A stretch of DNA of 64,000 nt from Haladaptatus salinisoli (lineage in GTDB: Archaea > Halobacteriota > Halobacteria > Halobacteriales > Haladaptataceae), in contig NZ_CP085327.1 of NCBI RefSeq assembly GCF_020614375.1, positions 310,001 through 374,000 on the forward strand, read 5' to 3'. This document shows, in pieces, positions 1 through 8,639 of the stretch. How positions within the stretch are numbered: the stretch's first letter is position 1; the number at the start of each line of letters is the position of its first letter. The translations under genes were made by a program, and so were the position numbers. The notes below the pieces were generated by a model. The model searched no databases. It saw only the letters and a list, made by a program, of their open reading frames with translations, and was not told the origin of the DNA.

Positions 1-45
1 AGAGAACGTCCTACTTCACGTAGAGGTGGACAATTAATGTATAGG

Positions 46-53
46 TTATATTA
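46..53 (+). promoter_or_regulatory. TATA-like box for the 75-245 zinc-ribbon gene
   Basis: An AT-rich stretch (TTATATTA) is centred about 26 nt before the ATG at 75. That is the spacing expected for an archaeal TATA box driving a leaderless transcript. Confidence 0.5.
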
Positions 54-74
54 TGCGTCGGCGCAGGTGACGGA

Positions 75-245
75 ATGACGACGGAGTACGACCTGACCTG
101 TGCGACGTGCGGGTCACCGCTGTCGAAAGAGCGCGTCTCCGTCGATCATCTCGATTTCGCCGACGCGGAATCAGTCGAGGTGGCGACGTGTCGGAACTGC
201 GGGGAGCGGTACTTTCCGGAATCGACGCTCGAGCGGCTCTCTTAG
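75..245 (+). CDS. Small zinc-ribbon protein, 56 aa
   Basis: This short acidic protein has two CxxC pairs (Cys9/Cys12 and Cys39/Cys42), the pattern of a single zinc ribbon. It has no membrane segment or signal, so it is probably cytoplasmic. Small zinc-finger proteins are common in haloarchaea, where they tend to act as regulators or protein-interaction modules; nothing here identifies the partner. The start is supported by a TATA-like box at 46-53. Its stop codon overlaps the stop of the convergent DUF63 gene by three bases. Confidence 0.75.
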   Translation: MTTEYDLTCATCGSPLSKERVSVDHLDFADAESVEVATCRNCGERYFPESTLERLS

Positions 246-1375
246 ATTCCGAAGGTCGCTCGGAGCATGTCGCGGGTTCCCGGCCCGAGACCGACCGCGA
301 GGATAGCGACGAGCAACAGGATGGCGTAGCGCGGACTCTCCTCGAAGATCTGCTCGTCGAACACCCAGACGACGGCGAGCGCGGCGACGATTTTGACGAG
401 CAGGAACGGCCACGCCGTGCCGATGACCGCCGTGACGGATTCGGGGAGCACCGCCGACGTGACGTCGATGATGGCCGCGTTCACCGGATGCTTCGCGCCG
501 TACTCGCCCTTCAATCCGAGCGCGCCCGCCCAGTCGAGCACCGCGACGTTCGCGACCCCGTCCACCGAGTGACCCCAGATGACCACCGCACCGATGAACC
601 CCGTTCCGGCGTTGATTTCGGGGGCGTAGCGGTCGATTCCCTTCCACACGACCGCCGTGACCAGCGTCGCGCCGACGAGGACGACGACCGTCACCTGCGG
701 GTAGAAGCCGACCCGCCGGGTCGTGAACGCCAAGAAGAATAGGTAGCCCATCGTGGCGACGAGGACGAGCGTTCCGATTCCCGCGAGCGGACGTTCGTAG
801 TTCTCGAAGACGTCCCGCCGGGCGAGCCAGACGCTCGCGACGAGCGCCCCCAGCGTGACGAAGAAGACGGTGAAGTAGATGATGGGGCTGATGATGAGCG
901 TGTTCCACGGGAACGGAATCGCCTCGGCACCGACCTCTCGGAGGGCGTCGTTCGCGTCCTCGACCACGCGGAGCGCGCCACCGAACAGCATGAAGGGAAA
1001 CAGGGCGTAGAAGAGGCCCCTGTTTCGACCCACGTCGAGTCGTCGGAGGAGGAAGACGACGCCGAGGAGCGCGACGATGAGCGTGACGGCGTACCCGACC
1101 TCGGAGACGAGCGTGTACCCCGGAACGGCGACGGGTTCCGGCGCGGTCGCGCAGGCGGTCGCGTCGTCGAGGAATCTCGTCGTTCCGCCTTGGCGGACGG
1201 CGCACGACGCACCTTTCGCGTCGGCGACGACCGGTCCCCAGAAGTAGTGCCAGATGAAGCCGTCGTACACCCGTTTCGGAAAGACGAGCGCGCCGCCCAC
1301 CAGCGCGACGACGGCGGCGGCGACCGCCCCCGCCCACGCGCGCTCGTTGTCGAAACCCTCGCTTGCGGTGTTCAT
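242..1375 (-). CDS. DUF63 family multi-pass membrane protein
   Basis: A 377-aa protein with about eight or nine hydrophobic segments spread over its whole length. The segment [18 protein letters not shown] (about residues 130-147) is characteristic of the archaeal DUF63 membrane family, whose function is unknown. The start ATG at 1375 is supported by an AT-rich TATA-like box at 1401-1409, about 29 nt upstream, implying a leaderless mRNA. The Lrp-type gene lies just upstream on the same strand but has its own promoter. Confidence 0.85.
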   Translation of the reverse strand: MNTASEGFDNERAWAGAVAAAVVALVGGALVFPKRVYDGFIWHYFWGPVVADAKGASCAVRQGGTTRFLDDATACATAPEPVAVPGYTLVSEVGYAVTLIVALLGVVFLLRRLDVGRNRGLFYALFPFMLFGGALRVVEDANDALREVGAEAIPFPWNTLIISPIIYFTVFFVTLGALVASVWLARRDVFENYERPLAGIGTLVLVATMGYLFFLAFTTRRVGFYPQVTVVVLVGATLVTAVVWKGIDRYAPEINAGTGFIGAVVIWGHSVDGVANVAVLDWAGALGLKGEYGAKHPVNAAIIDVTSAVLPESVTAVIGTAWPFLLVKIVAALAVVWVFDEQIFEESPRYAILLLVAILAVGLGPGTRDMLRATFGI

Positions 1376-1418
1376 ATCGCACGCACCGGAGCGAGCGGGT
1401 TTTATATTTCCGGTCTGG

Positions 1419-1886
1419 CTATTCCTCGACCATGCCGTCGAGCGGGAGTTCCTTGCTCTCGTAGGGCGAGCCGAGGACGACCATGGTCTGCGACCGGGCG
1501 AACCCGTCCATCTGAGCGATGGTGTCGAACATCAATTCGCGGAGGCTCTCGGCGTCTCGGGCGTAGACGCGGGCCATCACGTCCCACGAACCGGTCGTGA
1601 GGTGGACTTCTTGAATTCCGTCGATATCTTCGAGTTTCTTGAGCGTGTCCTTCTCGCGGCCCTGTTCGACCCGGAGACCGACGAACGCGGAGATGCCGAG
1701 CGAGACTTCCTTCGGGTCGACGCTCGCGTGGTATCCGGTGATGACCCCCGCCTCTTCCATCCGGTTGACCCGGTCGTGAACCGTCGCGCTGGACATATCG
1801 ATTTGACGGGCGATTTCGCTGAACGGGGTTCGGGCGTCTGCTTGGAGCGCGCGTAGAATGGCGCGGTCCGTATCATCCAGCTTCAT
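1419..1886 (-). CDS. Lrp/AsnC family transcriptional regulator
   Basis: A 155-aa protein. Residues 1-60 form an AsnC-type winged helix ([17 protein letters not shown]...[18 protein letters not shown]). Residues 65-145 form an alpha-beta Lrp ligand/oligomerisation (RAM) domain with the usual effector-loop context ([15 protein letters not shown]). It probably acts as a multimeric DNA-binding regulator responding to amino acids or related metabolites; the targets cannot be read from sequence. The length is normal for the family. A TATA-like box lies about 27 nt upstream of the ATG. Confidence 0.92.
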   Translation of the reverse strand: MKLDDTDRAILRALQADARTPFSEIARQIDMSSATVHDRVNRMEEAGVITGYHASVDPKEVSLGISAFVGLRVEQGREKDTLKKLEDIDGIQEVHLTTGSWDVMARVYARDAESLRELMFDTIAQMDGFARSQTMVVLGSPYESKELPLDGMVEE

Positions 1887-1907
1887 ATCGCTACCGATAC
1901 GGCCCAG

Positions 1908-1917
1908 TAATAAATAT
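1908..1917 (-). promoter_or_regulatory. TATA-like box of the Lrp/AsnC gene
   Basis: On the minus strand the sequence ATATTTATTA is centred about 26 nt upstream of the ATG at 1886. This indicates a leaderless transcript for the regulator. Confidence 0.55.
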
Positions 1918-1974
1918 CCTTACACACTAGGCGGGGTCCTCTTGCAGTATTCCAAATGAGAAACGACGGTCGTC

Positions 1975-2780
1975 CTATTTTCCACAATGTGCTTCGGCCG
2001 CGCGGGCCGCGGCGAGCACCTCGTCGTGAGCCTTCCCGTTCGAGGCGACGAGCCCCCTGCTCTCGGTCGTCCACGGTTCGCCGTGGATGTCGGTGACAGT
2101 CCCGCCCGCTTGTCGAACCGCGTAAACGCCGGCGACGGTGTCCCACGGATTCGGAACGACGTTCGTCACCGTGCCGTCCAGCGCGCCGCTGGCGACCATC
2201 CCGAGGACGATCTGCGCGCATCCGAACCGCCGCATGTCGCCGAACCGCTCCACGATGGCCCGGACCGTAGCGGCGTACTCGTCCCGGCGGTCGAAGTCCC
2301 ACCAGATGGTCGGGGCGACCGTGAACGTCTCGGGGTCGGTGCGGTCGCTGACCGCGAGTCGGTCGCCGTTCAGGAACGCTCCCTCCGGCCCGGCGGTGTA
2401 GGTGTCGCGGAGCGCGGGGCAGACGTTCGCGGCGGCGACCGCCTCGCCGTCGCGAACCGCGGCGACGCTCGTCGTCCAGACGGGAATCCCCGGACGAAGT
2501 TGTTCGTCCCGTCGATGGGGTCGATGATCCACGCGTCTCCCTCCGGCGGAACCTCCTTGAGTTCGTCCTCCTCCTCGCCGACGATGCTGTCGTCGGGGTA
2601 CTCCTCGCGGACGACCTCGATGACGCGGCGCTGGCTCCGGCGGTCGGCCTCGGTCACCACGTCGGTCTTGTTCGATTTCGTCTCCACGGCGAGGTCGCCG
2701 CGGAACCCCTCGGCGGCGACTTCGCCGCCCGCCCTCGCGGCTCGCTCCGCGAGTTCGACTCGGCGTTCGGCGTCGGTCAT
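1975..2780 (-). pseudogene. Inositol monophosphatase family protein, broken by a single-base frameshift
   Basis: Read in two frames this gives one complete family member. The first frame (2780 to about 2491) carries the start MTDAERR, the GEEE acidic site and the metal-binding motif WIIDPIDGTNNFVRG. The second frame (about 2490 to 1975) resumes with IPVWTTSVAAVRDGEA and the second motif NPWDTVAGVYAVRQAGG. The frames join at a run of four C at 2488-2491 (G on the coding strand), where one extra base would restore a protein of about 268 aa, the normal family length. The family hydrolyses inositol-1-phosphate or fructose-1,6-bisphosphate. Whether the lesion is a real mutation or a homopolymer error cannot be settled here. 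The ATG at 2780 is chosen because upstream codons lack family similarity. Confidence 0.85.
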
Positions 2781-2868
2781 GGTTCGAGTGGCGCAACGGG
2801 ACGGAAAAGGAGTGTCGTTTTCGGATTCGGAACGTTTTAACTTACCCGCGTCGGAGTAGGAGACGCGT

Positions 2869-2953
2869 GCGAGGGTAGCCAAGCTCGGCCAACGGCGGCG
2901 GACTCAAGATCCGCTCCTGTAGAGGTCCAAGGGTTCAAATCCCTTCCCTCGCA
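2869..2953 (+). tRNA. tRNA-Leu, anticodon CAA
   Basis: The 7-bp acceptor stem GCGAGGG pairs with CCCTCGC. The anticodon stem GCGGA/TCCGC holds the loop CTCAAGA with anticodon CAA. There is a long variable arm (class II tRNA), and a T-arm of AAGGG, a TTCAAAT loop and CCCTT. The discriminator is A, as expected for leucine. No CCA is encoded and no intron is seen. It decodes UUG codons. An AT-rich stretch (CGTTTTAACTTA, about 2833-2844) lies upstream at TATA-box distance. Confidence 0.95.
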
Positions 2954-3563
2954 CTCACCACGAGTGCAGGAAGACCGCATCGGAGCGCTCTTCCCTCGCA
3001 AAACCTCAAAAGGGCCATACAGGCTCTCGCAAAAACCTTCTGACGAGCGCGAGACGGTGAGAAACGTCGTTGATTCGATAGGGGGTGTGTCAAGGATGTC
3101 GTTCGTTTCGAGGTAGCTCCGGTGACGAAGTTGTCACGTATTTGGGATCCTCTGGACGCGCTTTTCGAGACGAACGAGTTTCCGCAGTGACGGCGTCCTC
3201 GAAAGCCCTCGCCCCTTCGTTCCGCCAGGGGGTGACAGGGACGGGCTGGCGCGCTTTCGTGTCAAACCGGTGTGTGCGTTCGGCGGCCGGTCGGTCGGTC
3301 TTCGCGCGAGGGACGGGAGAAGTTCTCGTCGAGCGAAAGCACGGAAGAGCTTGCCGCTTCCGGAGTGAGGAGATCGGGGAGGACGAGGTGCGGTCGCGGT
3401 CTGTTTGGGGCGGACTGAAAGGACGAGCCCTTCGAGGACACAGCTACCACGATTTTGCCCGAGTCGGCACGGTCGAGTTAGCAGCATCCGAGCGACGAAA
3501 ATCCAATCCGCATCCTGTGTCGTAGGCGAACGTTATATGAGGCCGGGCCGACAACCAGTACCC
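2954..3563. other. Non-coding stretch downstream of tRNA-Leu
   Basis: About 600 bp with no convincing gene. The open frames here encode basic, low-complexity peptides unlike the acidic proteins around them. An 11-base copy of the tRNA 3' end (CTTCCCTCGCA) recurs at 2990-3000, 47 bp after the original. A TATA-like GTTATATGA at 3532-3540 lies about 28 nt before the IscA/HesB start. Confidence 0.5.
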
Positions 3564-3932
3564 ATGAGCACAGACGCCGCACCGAACGGGGAGGAACTCC
3601 CGAAGATAGAGGTGACGGAGGACGCCGCCGAGCAGGCGCTTTCCCTGCTCGACGGCGAGGGTCTCGACCCGGAGGTTGCCGGGCTGCGGCTGTTCGTCCA
3701 GCAGGGCGGGTGCGCCGGTCTCTCCTACGGGATGCGGTTCGACGGGGAACCCGAGGAGGACGACACCGTCTACGAACACCACGACCTGCGGGTGTTCGTC
3801 GACCCGGCGAGCATGAACTACATCGAGGGAAGCGTCGTCGACTTCGAACAGGGGCTACAGGGCGCGGGCTTCCACGTCGACAACCCGAACGTCGTCTCCG
3901 AGTGCGGTTGCGGCGAGAGCTTCCGCACCTGA
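3564..3932 (+). CDS. HesB/IscA-family iron-sulfur cluster assembly protein
   Basis: A 122-aa A-type Fe-S carrier. The three conserved cysteines are visible: one in the QQGGCAGLSYG segment (about residue 53) and two in the C-terminal SECGCGESF motif (about residues 115-117). Such proteins receive an iron-sulfur cluster from a scaffold and pass it to target enzymes in the cytoplasm. An acidic N-terminal extension of about 15 residues is typical of haloarchaea. The ATG is placed at 3564 because a TATA-like box lies 28 nt upstream; upstream in-frame codons are not family-like. Confidence 0.93.
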   Translation: MSTDAAPNGEELPKIEVTEDAAEQALSLLDGEGLDPEVAGLRLFVQQGGCAGLSYGMRFDGEPEEDDTVYEHHDLRVFVDPASMNYIEGSVVDFEQGLQGAGFHVDNPNVVSECGCGESFRT

Positions 3933-4024
3933 ATCGGGTTCGCCGGGTCGGCCGGCGTCGCCGAAGAACGGTTCGCGGGGGTTCGTCCGACGCTTCCGTT
4001 TCGCCGCTACTCTTCTTCCTCGCC

Positions 4025-4225
4025 TTACTCTTCCAGTTCGAACGCGACCTTCACCTCGGCCTGATACTCCCTGCCCTCGACGGACGCGAGTTCGACCCCG
4101 AGGTGCTCCACTTCGACCCACTTGATGTTGGAGATCGTCTTCTCCGCTCGGTCGATGGCGTCGTCGGCGGCCGCGTCGAAGCTCTCGCTGCTGGTTCCGA
4201 TGAGGGTGACTTTCTTGAACACCAT
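4025..4225 (-). CDS. Dodecin family flavin-binding protein
   Basis: A 66-aa protein beginning [16 protein letters not shown] and containing [17 protein letters not shown]. The Trp of IKWVEV matches the aromatic residue that stacks on flavin in dodecins. Haloarchaeal dodecins form hollow dodecamers storing riboflavin or its derivatives in the cytoplasm. The length equals that of characterised family members when the internal ATG at 4225 is used; the longer open frame adds an unlike N-terminus. Confidence 0.92.
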   Translation of the reverse strand: MVFKKVTLIGTSSESFDAAADDAIDRAEKTISNIKWVEVEHLGVELASVEGREYQAEVKVAFELEE

Positions 4226-4270
4226 GGCGTGTCCCCATTTGCTCGCCGCGGGTGAAAATCGCATCGGCCG

Positions 4271-4927
4271 TCAGTCCGTCTTCGACCCGCGACCGTCGAG
4301 GCGCTCGGTGAGCGCCCCCACCACGTCGGCGAGATACGCGGTTCCCCAAATCGCCGTGATGAGACCGCCCGCCGTGTCGAACAGGAGGTCGAGCATCGTA
4401 TCACCGAGTCCGTACTGCGTGAGCACCGTCCGCCCGCCGAGGACGCCCGCCAGTCCGCTCACGGCGAACTCGATGACCTCCCAGATGACGCCGAACGCGA
4501 CGACGAACATGAGGATGAATACGAACATGAACCGCGGCGGGAGATACACGTCGTCGTAGTGGGCGTCGATGGCCCGGACGGTGGAGTAGCCCACCGCGGC
4601 GACCAGCGACGCCGAGAGGACGTGGGTGACGTGGTCCCACCACCAGAACCAGGCGTCGTCCTGATACGGTCCGAGGGTGCCGACCGCGTGTAAGAAGACG
4701 GCGGTCGTAATCCACAGCGTCAGCCCGGCGTCCATCGGAATCTGGTAGTCGCGTTCGAGTATCGCCGGAACGAGCGTGATGGCGAACGCCATGGCGCTGT
4801 TGATCATTATTCCGAGATTGCGCCAGTAGAGTCCGACGAGGAAGATGCCGATCAGACTCAGTTCCATCGCGCGGGTCAACTGTCGCTGTCTCCGGTCCGA
4901 GATACCGAGGCGGCGGCGAATTCTCAT
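4271..4927 (-). CDS. Multi-pass membrane protein, DUF2238/YjdF-like
   Basis: A 218-aa protein with an Arg-rich N-terminus and about six hydrophobic segments. The signature WWWDHVTHVLSASLVAA (central) and the later GLGDTMLDLLFDTAGG resemble bacterial YjdF/DUF2238-type membrane proteins of unknown function. It starts inside the stop of the upstream gene (ATGA overlap at 4924-4927), so the two are translationally coupled. It shares its layout with that neighbour (an E-rich membrane segment, then an acidic D..AT/TAGGL segment), suggesting an old duplication. Confidence 0.75.
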   Translation of the reverse strand: MRIRRRLGISDRRQRQLTRAMELSLIGIFLVGLYWRNLGIMINSAMAFAITLVPAILERDYQIPMDAGLTLWITTAVFLHAVGTLGPYQDDAWFWWWDHVTHVLSASLVAAVGYSTVRAIDAHYDDVYLPPRFMFVFILMFVVAFGVIWEVIEFAVSGLAGVLGGRTVLTQYGLGDTMLDLLFDTAGGLITAIWGTAYLADVVGALTERLDGRGSKTD

Positions 4928-5535
4928 TGAATCCGCTCCCGTACGTCGGTCGGCAGGCGCGCTTCGACCGGCACGACCCGCCGGAAGTACGCTTCGAAGA
5001 CGATTCCGGCCAGCAGGCCGCCGACCGTCGCGTAGACGAAGTCCCACATCAGGAGGTGCTCGCTCTCGATGAACTGCGTGCCGAGGTACACGTCCGACAG
5101 CCACTCGACGATGGCCCAGACGCCCGCGGTCGCTATCGTCGTGATGACGACGAAGAGGACGGCGAACCAGTGAGTCATCCGAACCGGGGTGAAGACGTGG
5201 AGTTCGACGGCGACGACGAGCGCGAGCGCGGCCACCGAGAGGTACGTCGCCAACCGACTCGTCAGCGCGAGCGTGGCGAGCGCGCGTCCGAGGATTGGAA
5301 GCGCCCCGAGCACCAGCACCTCCCACGGAAGCATCGCTTCCGCGTTCCGGAAGGCGAGCGGGGGAACCACCGCCAGCGCGGCGACGAACCCGACGAACAC
5401 GGCCCACAGCAGGTCCGCGCTCAGCAGGCTCTCCGCGGCGACGACGAGCAGAAAGGTGACGAGCAGCCACGACAACCCGGCATTGACGCGCTCGTCCTCC
5501 ACGAGCGCGTCCAACCGACCGGTTCGCTGTGCCAT
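4924..5535 (-). CDS. Multi-pass membrane protein related to its downstream neighbour
   Basis: A 203-aa protein with about six membrane segments. The segment AGVWAIVEWLSDVYLG followed by MWDFVYATVGGLLAGI parallels IWEVIEFAVSG and MLDLLFDTAGGLITAI in the next gene, so the two appear paralogous and may form a heteromer. ATG at 5535 is preferred over an in-frame GTG seven codons upstream. Function unknown. First gene of a two-gene operon. Confidence 0.7.
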   Translation of the reverse strand: MAQRTGRLDALVEDERVNAGLSWLLVTFLLVVAAESLLSADLLWAVFVGFVAALAVVPPLAFRNAEAMLPWEVLVLGALPILGRALATLALTSRLATYLSVAALALVVAVELHVFTPVRMTHWFAVLFVVITTIATAGVWAIVEWLSDVYLGTQFIESEHLLMWDFVYATVGGLLAGIVFEAYFRRVVPVEARLPTDVRERIQ

Positions 5536-5604
5536 ACCGTTCGATAGGTGAGCCACCGATAAGAAAGGTCGGAAAGGGGAGAACCGGTCGTCGTTCCCGA
5601 CCGG

Positions 5605-6537
5605 TTAAGCGACGAGATACGCGCCCGCGTAGCCGAGTATCGCGAGCGTAACGGCCGCCAGCCCGGTACACGCCCACGCCCGCGGGTCGCGCACCGGGCG
5701 GAACGGACGCCGCGGGTGGAGTTGCGGTCCCACGCCGACGACGCTCACCGCGAGCACGGAGAATACGAAGTGATACGACACCGAGAGCGTCGGCGCGGGT
5801 AACACCAGCGCGGCGAGCGCGTAGCCCGCGCCGAGCGCGGCGCGCCCGTGGACGTGTTCGCGCAGCCTCTGGTCGCGCAGGCGGAAGTACGTCACCACCG
5901 CGAGCCAGGCGGTCGCCAACTCCAGCGCGAAGATGGCGAGCAGGTTCAACGTCGGCTCGCCGAGCAGGGCGAGGCGCGAGTCGAGGAGCACCGCGTCGAA
6001 GGGGTAGAGGAACTGCGGCGGTTCGCCCGTGAACAGATCGCCGAACGGGTGCGAGAGGAGTCCGAACGCCGCGGCGAGGACCAGCGCGCGCGGGCCGAGG
6101 TCCGTGCGCGCGGCGGCGACCCGCGCGACCGCCGCGCCCGCCACGACGAAGACGAGCATGACGCCCGCGCCGAGGACGCCGCTCTCCGCGAGGGAGAGCC
6201 AGACGAGGGCCGCGAGGACGACCGCCGCGAGCGCCTTTCGGCGGCGGTCGCCGGTCGCCCAGACGAACGCCGGGGCGGCTATCGCGCCGACGACGAGCGA
6301 GTGCGTTACGGCTCGGTGGACGAGATGGGAACTGGCCCAGAACGCGGCGGTCATCTGCCAGACGCCGCCGAATCCCGCCTGCGCGAGTCCGACCAGCGCG
6401 TAGACCATGTCCACGTCGGGGACCGTGGCGAACGCCCCCGCGACCGCGCCGAACGCCAGCGCGCGCTCCGCGGGCCAGAACCGGGCCGCAACGAGCGCGG
6501 CCAAGGCGAAGGCTAACAGGGCGTGACCGACCATCAT
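5605..6537 (-). CDS. DUF457/YdjM-like membrane-bound metal-dependent hydrolase family protein
   Basis: A 310-aa membrane protein. The N-terminus MMVGHALLAFALA and the later ATVPDVDMVYAL, HRAVTHSLVVGA and LLSHPFGDLFT supply the spaced His and Asp residues typical of the YdjM/DUF457 family, annotated as membrane-bound metal-dependent hydrolases. Substrate unknown. About eight hydrophobic segments. The tandem ATGs at 6537/6534 sit 27 nt downstream of a TATA-like box (GATATAAG, about 6560-6567), supporting this start and a leaderless transcript. Confidence 0.8.
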   Translation of the reverse strand: MMVGHALLAFALAALVAARFWPAERALAFGAVAGAFATVPDVDMVYALVGLAQAGFGGVWQMTAAFWASSHLVHRAVTHSLVVGAIAAPAFVWATGDRRRKALAAVVLAALVWLSLAESGVLGAGVMLVFVVAGAAVARVAAARTDLGPRALVLAAAFGLLSHPFGDLFTGEPPQFLYPFDAVLLDSRLALLGEPTLNLLAIFALELATAWLAVVTYFRLRDQRLREHVHGRAALGAGYALAALVLPAPTLSVSYHFVFSVLAVSVVGVGPQLHPRRPFRPVRDPRAWACTGLAAVTLAILGYAGAYLVA

Positions 6538-6595
6538 GGATTGCGACTTCGGGTTCGGCGGATATAAGCTTCTCTCTCCGAAAAGAGACCGAGCG

Positions 6596-7252
6596 TTAGT
6601 GCTGCGGTTGCTGGCCGGACGACTGCTGGACGGACATTCCCGTCTGTCCCGTCTGTCCCGATTGGATTTGGTCGAGTAGCCGATACGTCGAATCGACGGC
6701 TCGGGAAAGCACGGACGCGCACTCTTGGCAGTGCGCGTGTGGGTGTCGCATGCACTCGTCCGCGCACTCCTCGGCCGCGTGCGCGAACACCTCCGCGAGT
6801 TCCGGTCCGAAGACCGAATCGCGGGCGATGAGCTGCGCGTTCAGCGTACCGAGGTCCGCAACGTCGCGGCAGAGCCGGATACACTCGGCCATCTGGGGTC
6901 CTTCGTCGATGCACTGGTCGGCGCACCAGTCGCACACTTGCGCGGCCTTCTCGAAGTCTTCGAGGGCGATCCGCATCTCGCCCGGCAACTGGTCTTCGAA
7001 CTGGCCGCCCCGCTGCGTCATCTGCTGACCGCCTTGCTGGGTCATCCCTCCGCCCTGCTGGATCATCCCGCCGCCGACTCCCTGTTGGCCGTACTGCTGA
7101 CCGCCTCCCCGTTGGCCGCCTTGCTGACCGATTCCCTGTTGGCCCGTGGACGGTTGACCGCTCTGTTGTGGCTGACCGCCCTGCTGCGGGTGGCCGGACT
7201 GCTGGTATCCGGTCTGTGCTTGTGAGTGTTGCATCGGTCCCTGTCGTGCCAT
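6596..7252 (-). CDS. Cys-rich four-helix copper-binding protein with Gln/Gly-rich tails
   Basis: A 218-aa protein in three parts. Residues 1-85 are almost entirely Gln, Gly and Ser with repeated QQGG units. Residues 90-190 form a four-helix bundle with nine cysteines in helix-spaced motifs: Cys107/110/114, Cys124/128, Cys163/167 and Cys175/178, plus a His-rich HPHAHC. The last 20 residues return to Gln/Gly/Thr. The Cys core matches the DUF326/Csp-like copper-storage family, which binds many Cu(I) ions inside a helical bundle. There is no signal peptide, so it is probably cytosolic. The low-acidity tails are unusual in a halophile and may mediate assembly. Confidence 0.8.
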   Translation of the reverse strand: MARQGPMQHSQAQTGYQQSGHPQQGGQPQQSGQPSTGQQGIGQQGGQRGGGQQYGQQGVGGGMIQQGGGMTQQGGQQMTQRGGQFEDQLPGEMRIALEDFEKAAQVCDWCADQCIDEGPQMAECIRLCRDVADLGTLNAQLIARDSVFGPELAEVFAHAAEECADECMRHPHAHCQECASVLSRAVDSTYRLLDQIQSGQTGQTGMSVQQSSGQQPQH

Positions 7253-7443
7253 GGTAATCTCCACCCAGCAACGCGCTGGGTCGTCCCGGCATACGCCGAT
7301 TGCTCGAATAAACCGGGGCGACCGTTTGGACAGTTTGCCGGGCATTCGACCGGGGAAACGGCGCGTTGTCCGATTCAACGGTTCGTTGGTCGCGCGGTGC
7401 CGGGACAACGGGATTTTTGTGACCCCATGTGATACGAAGGGGC

Positions 7444-8628
7444 ATGGAAAAACCGACAGTCGGTGAGCTGACACCGCCGAACAGGACGCTGCTCGGCCCC
7501 GGCCCGAGCGAAGTACACCCGCGCGTGCTCCGAGCGATGAGCACGCCGCTGGTCGGCCACTTGGACCCGACGTTCGTCGACATCATGGACGAGGTGCAGG
7601 CGCTCCTCCGGTACGCGTTCAGAACGAACAACGAGTGGACGATTCCGGTGTCCGGCACGGGGTCGGCGTCGATGGAGGCCGCCATCGGCAACGTCGTCGA
7701 ACCCGGCGACACCGTGCTCGTCCCGACCAACGGCTACTTCGGCGGTCGGATGGCGGAGATGGCGCGGCGGGCGGGGGGAACGATAGTCCGCGTCGGCGCG
7801 CCGTGGGGCGAACCGCTCGACCCCGCCGACGTGCAGGCCGCGTTCGAAGAACACCGACCCGACGTGTTCGGGTTCGTCCACGCCGAGACGAGCACGGGCG
7901 TCCTGCAACCGAACGTCCCGGAGCTGACCGACATCGCGCACGACCACGACGCCTACGTCATCGCGGACTGCGTGACGTCCCTCGGCGGCGTCGAACTCCG
8001 GGTGGACGAGTGGGGCATCGACGTGGCGTACGCCGGGGCGCAGAAGTGTCTCTCCTGTCCGCCGGGCGCGAGTCCGCTAACACTCTCCGACCGCGCGATG
8101 GAGAAGGTGCTCGCGCGCGAGGAGTCGCCCCGGTCGTGGTACCTCGACCTCGGCCTGCTCGAAGGCTACTGGGGCGACGAACGCTCGTACCACCACACCG
8201 CCCCCGTCACGAACGTCTACGCCCTCCGCGAGGCGCTTCGCCTCGTCAGCGAGGAGGGCATCGAAGCGCGCTGGGAACGCCACCGGCGGATGGCCGGGGC
8301 GCTCAAGGCGGGCGTCGAGGCGATGGGCCTCCGGATGAACGCGCCCGAGGAGTACTGGCTCCCGAGCCTCAACGCCGTTCGCGTCCCCGAGGGCGTGACC
8401 GACACCGACGTGACGGCGTACCTGCTGGAGCAGTACGACCTCGAAATCGCCACCGGACTGGGCGACCTCGACGGCGAAATCTTCCGAATCGGCTGCATGG
8501 GCTACTCCGCGCGTCCCGAGACGGTCTCGTACCTCGTGAGCGCGCTGGGCGACGCGCTGCAGAAACAGGGGGCCGACGTGGACGTGAACGCGGGTCTGTC
8601 GGCGACGAGTCGGGCGCTCGGCGAGTAA
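7444..8628 (+). CDS. Class V aminotransferase, serine/alanine--glyoxylate type
   Basis: A 394-aa PLP enzyme. It begins with the family's LLGPGPSEVHPRVLRAM, has the cofactor-contact SGTGSASMEAAIGN, the Asp of VIADCVTSLGG, and the Schiff-base lysine in AYAGAQKCLSCPPG. These place it with alanine--glyoxylate / serine--pyruvate aminotransferases, which interconvert serine or alanine with glyoxylate or pyruvate. The exact amino donor cannot be told. ATG at 7444 is used because the in-frame GTG at 7429 adds only a basic stub. It is divergent from the copper-binding gene and convergent with the GNAT. Confidence 0.9.
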   Translation: MEKPTVGELTPPNRTLLGPGPSEVHPRVLRAMSTPLVGHLDPTFVDIMDEVQALLRYAFRTNNEWTIPVSGTGSASMEAAIGNVVEPGDTVLVPTNGYFGGRMAEMARRAGGTIVRVGAPWGEPLDPADVQAAFEEHRPDVFGFVHAETSTGVLQPNVPELTDIAHDHDAYVIADCVTSLGGVELRVDEWGIDVAYAGAQKCLSCPPGASPLTLSDRAMEKVLAREESPRSWYLDLGLLEGYWGDERSYHHTAPVTNVYALREALRLVSEEGIEARWERHRRMAGALKAGVEAMGLRMNAPEEYWLPSLNAVRVPEGVTDTDVTAYLLEQYDLEIATGLGDLDGEIFRIGCMGYSARPETVSYLVSALGDALQKQGADVDVNAGLSATSRALGE

Positions 8629-8639
8629 GTGGAGTTCTG

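Noticed and set aside
2488..2491. Programmed frameshifting in the inositol monophosphatase gene
   Set aside because: No slippery heptamer or downstream structure is evident, and the family is not known to use recoding; mutation or sequencing error is simpler.
3085..3525. Plus-strand open frame of 146 codons after the tRNA
   Set aside because: The composition is basic and Ser/Arg-rich, unlike the acidic haloarchaeal proteins around it, with no recognisable motif and no promoter-start spacing.
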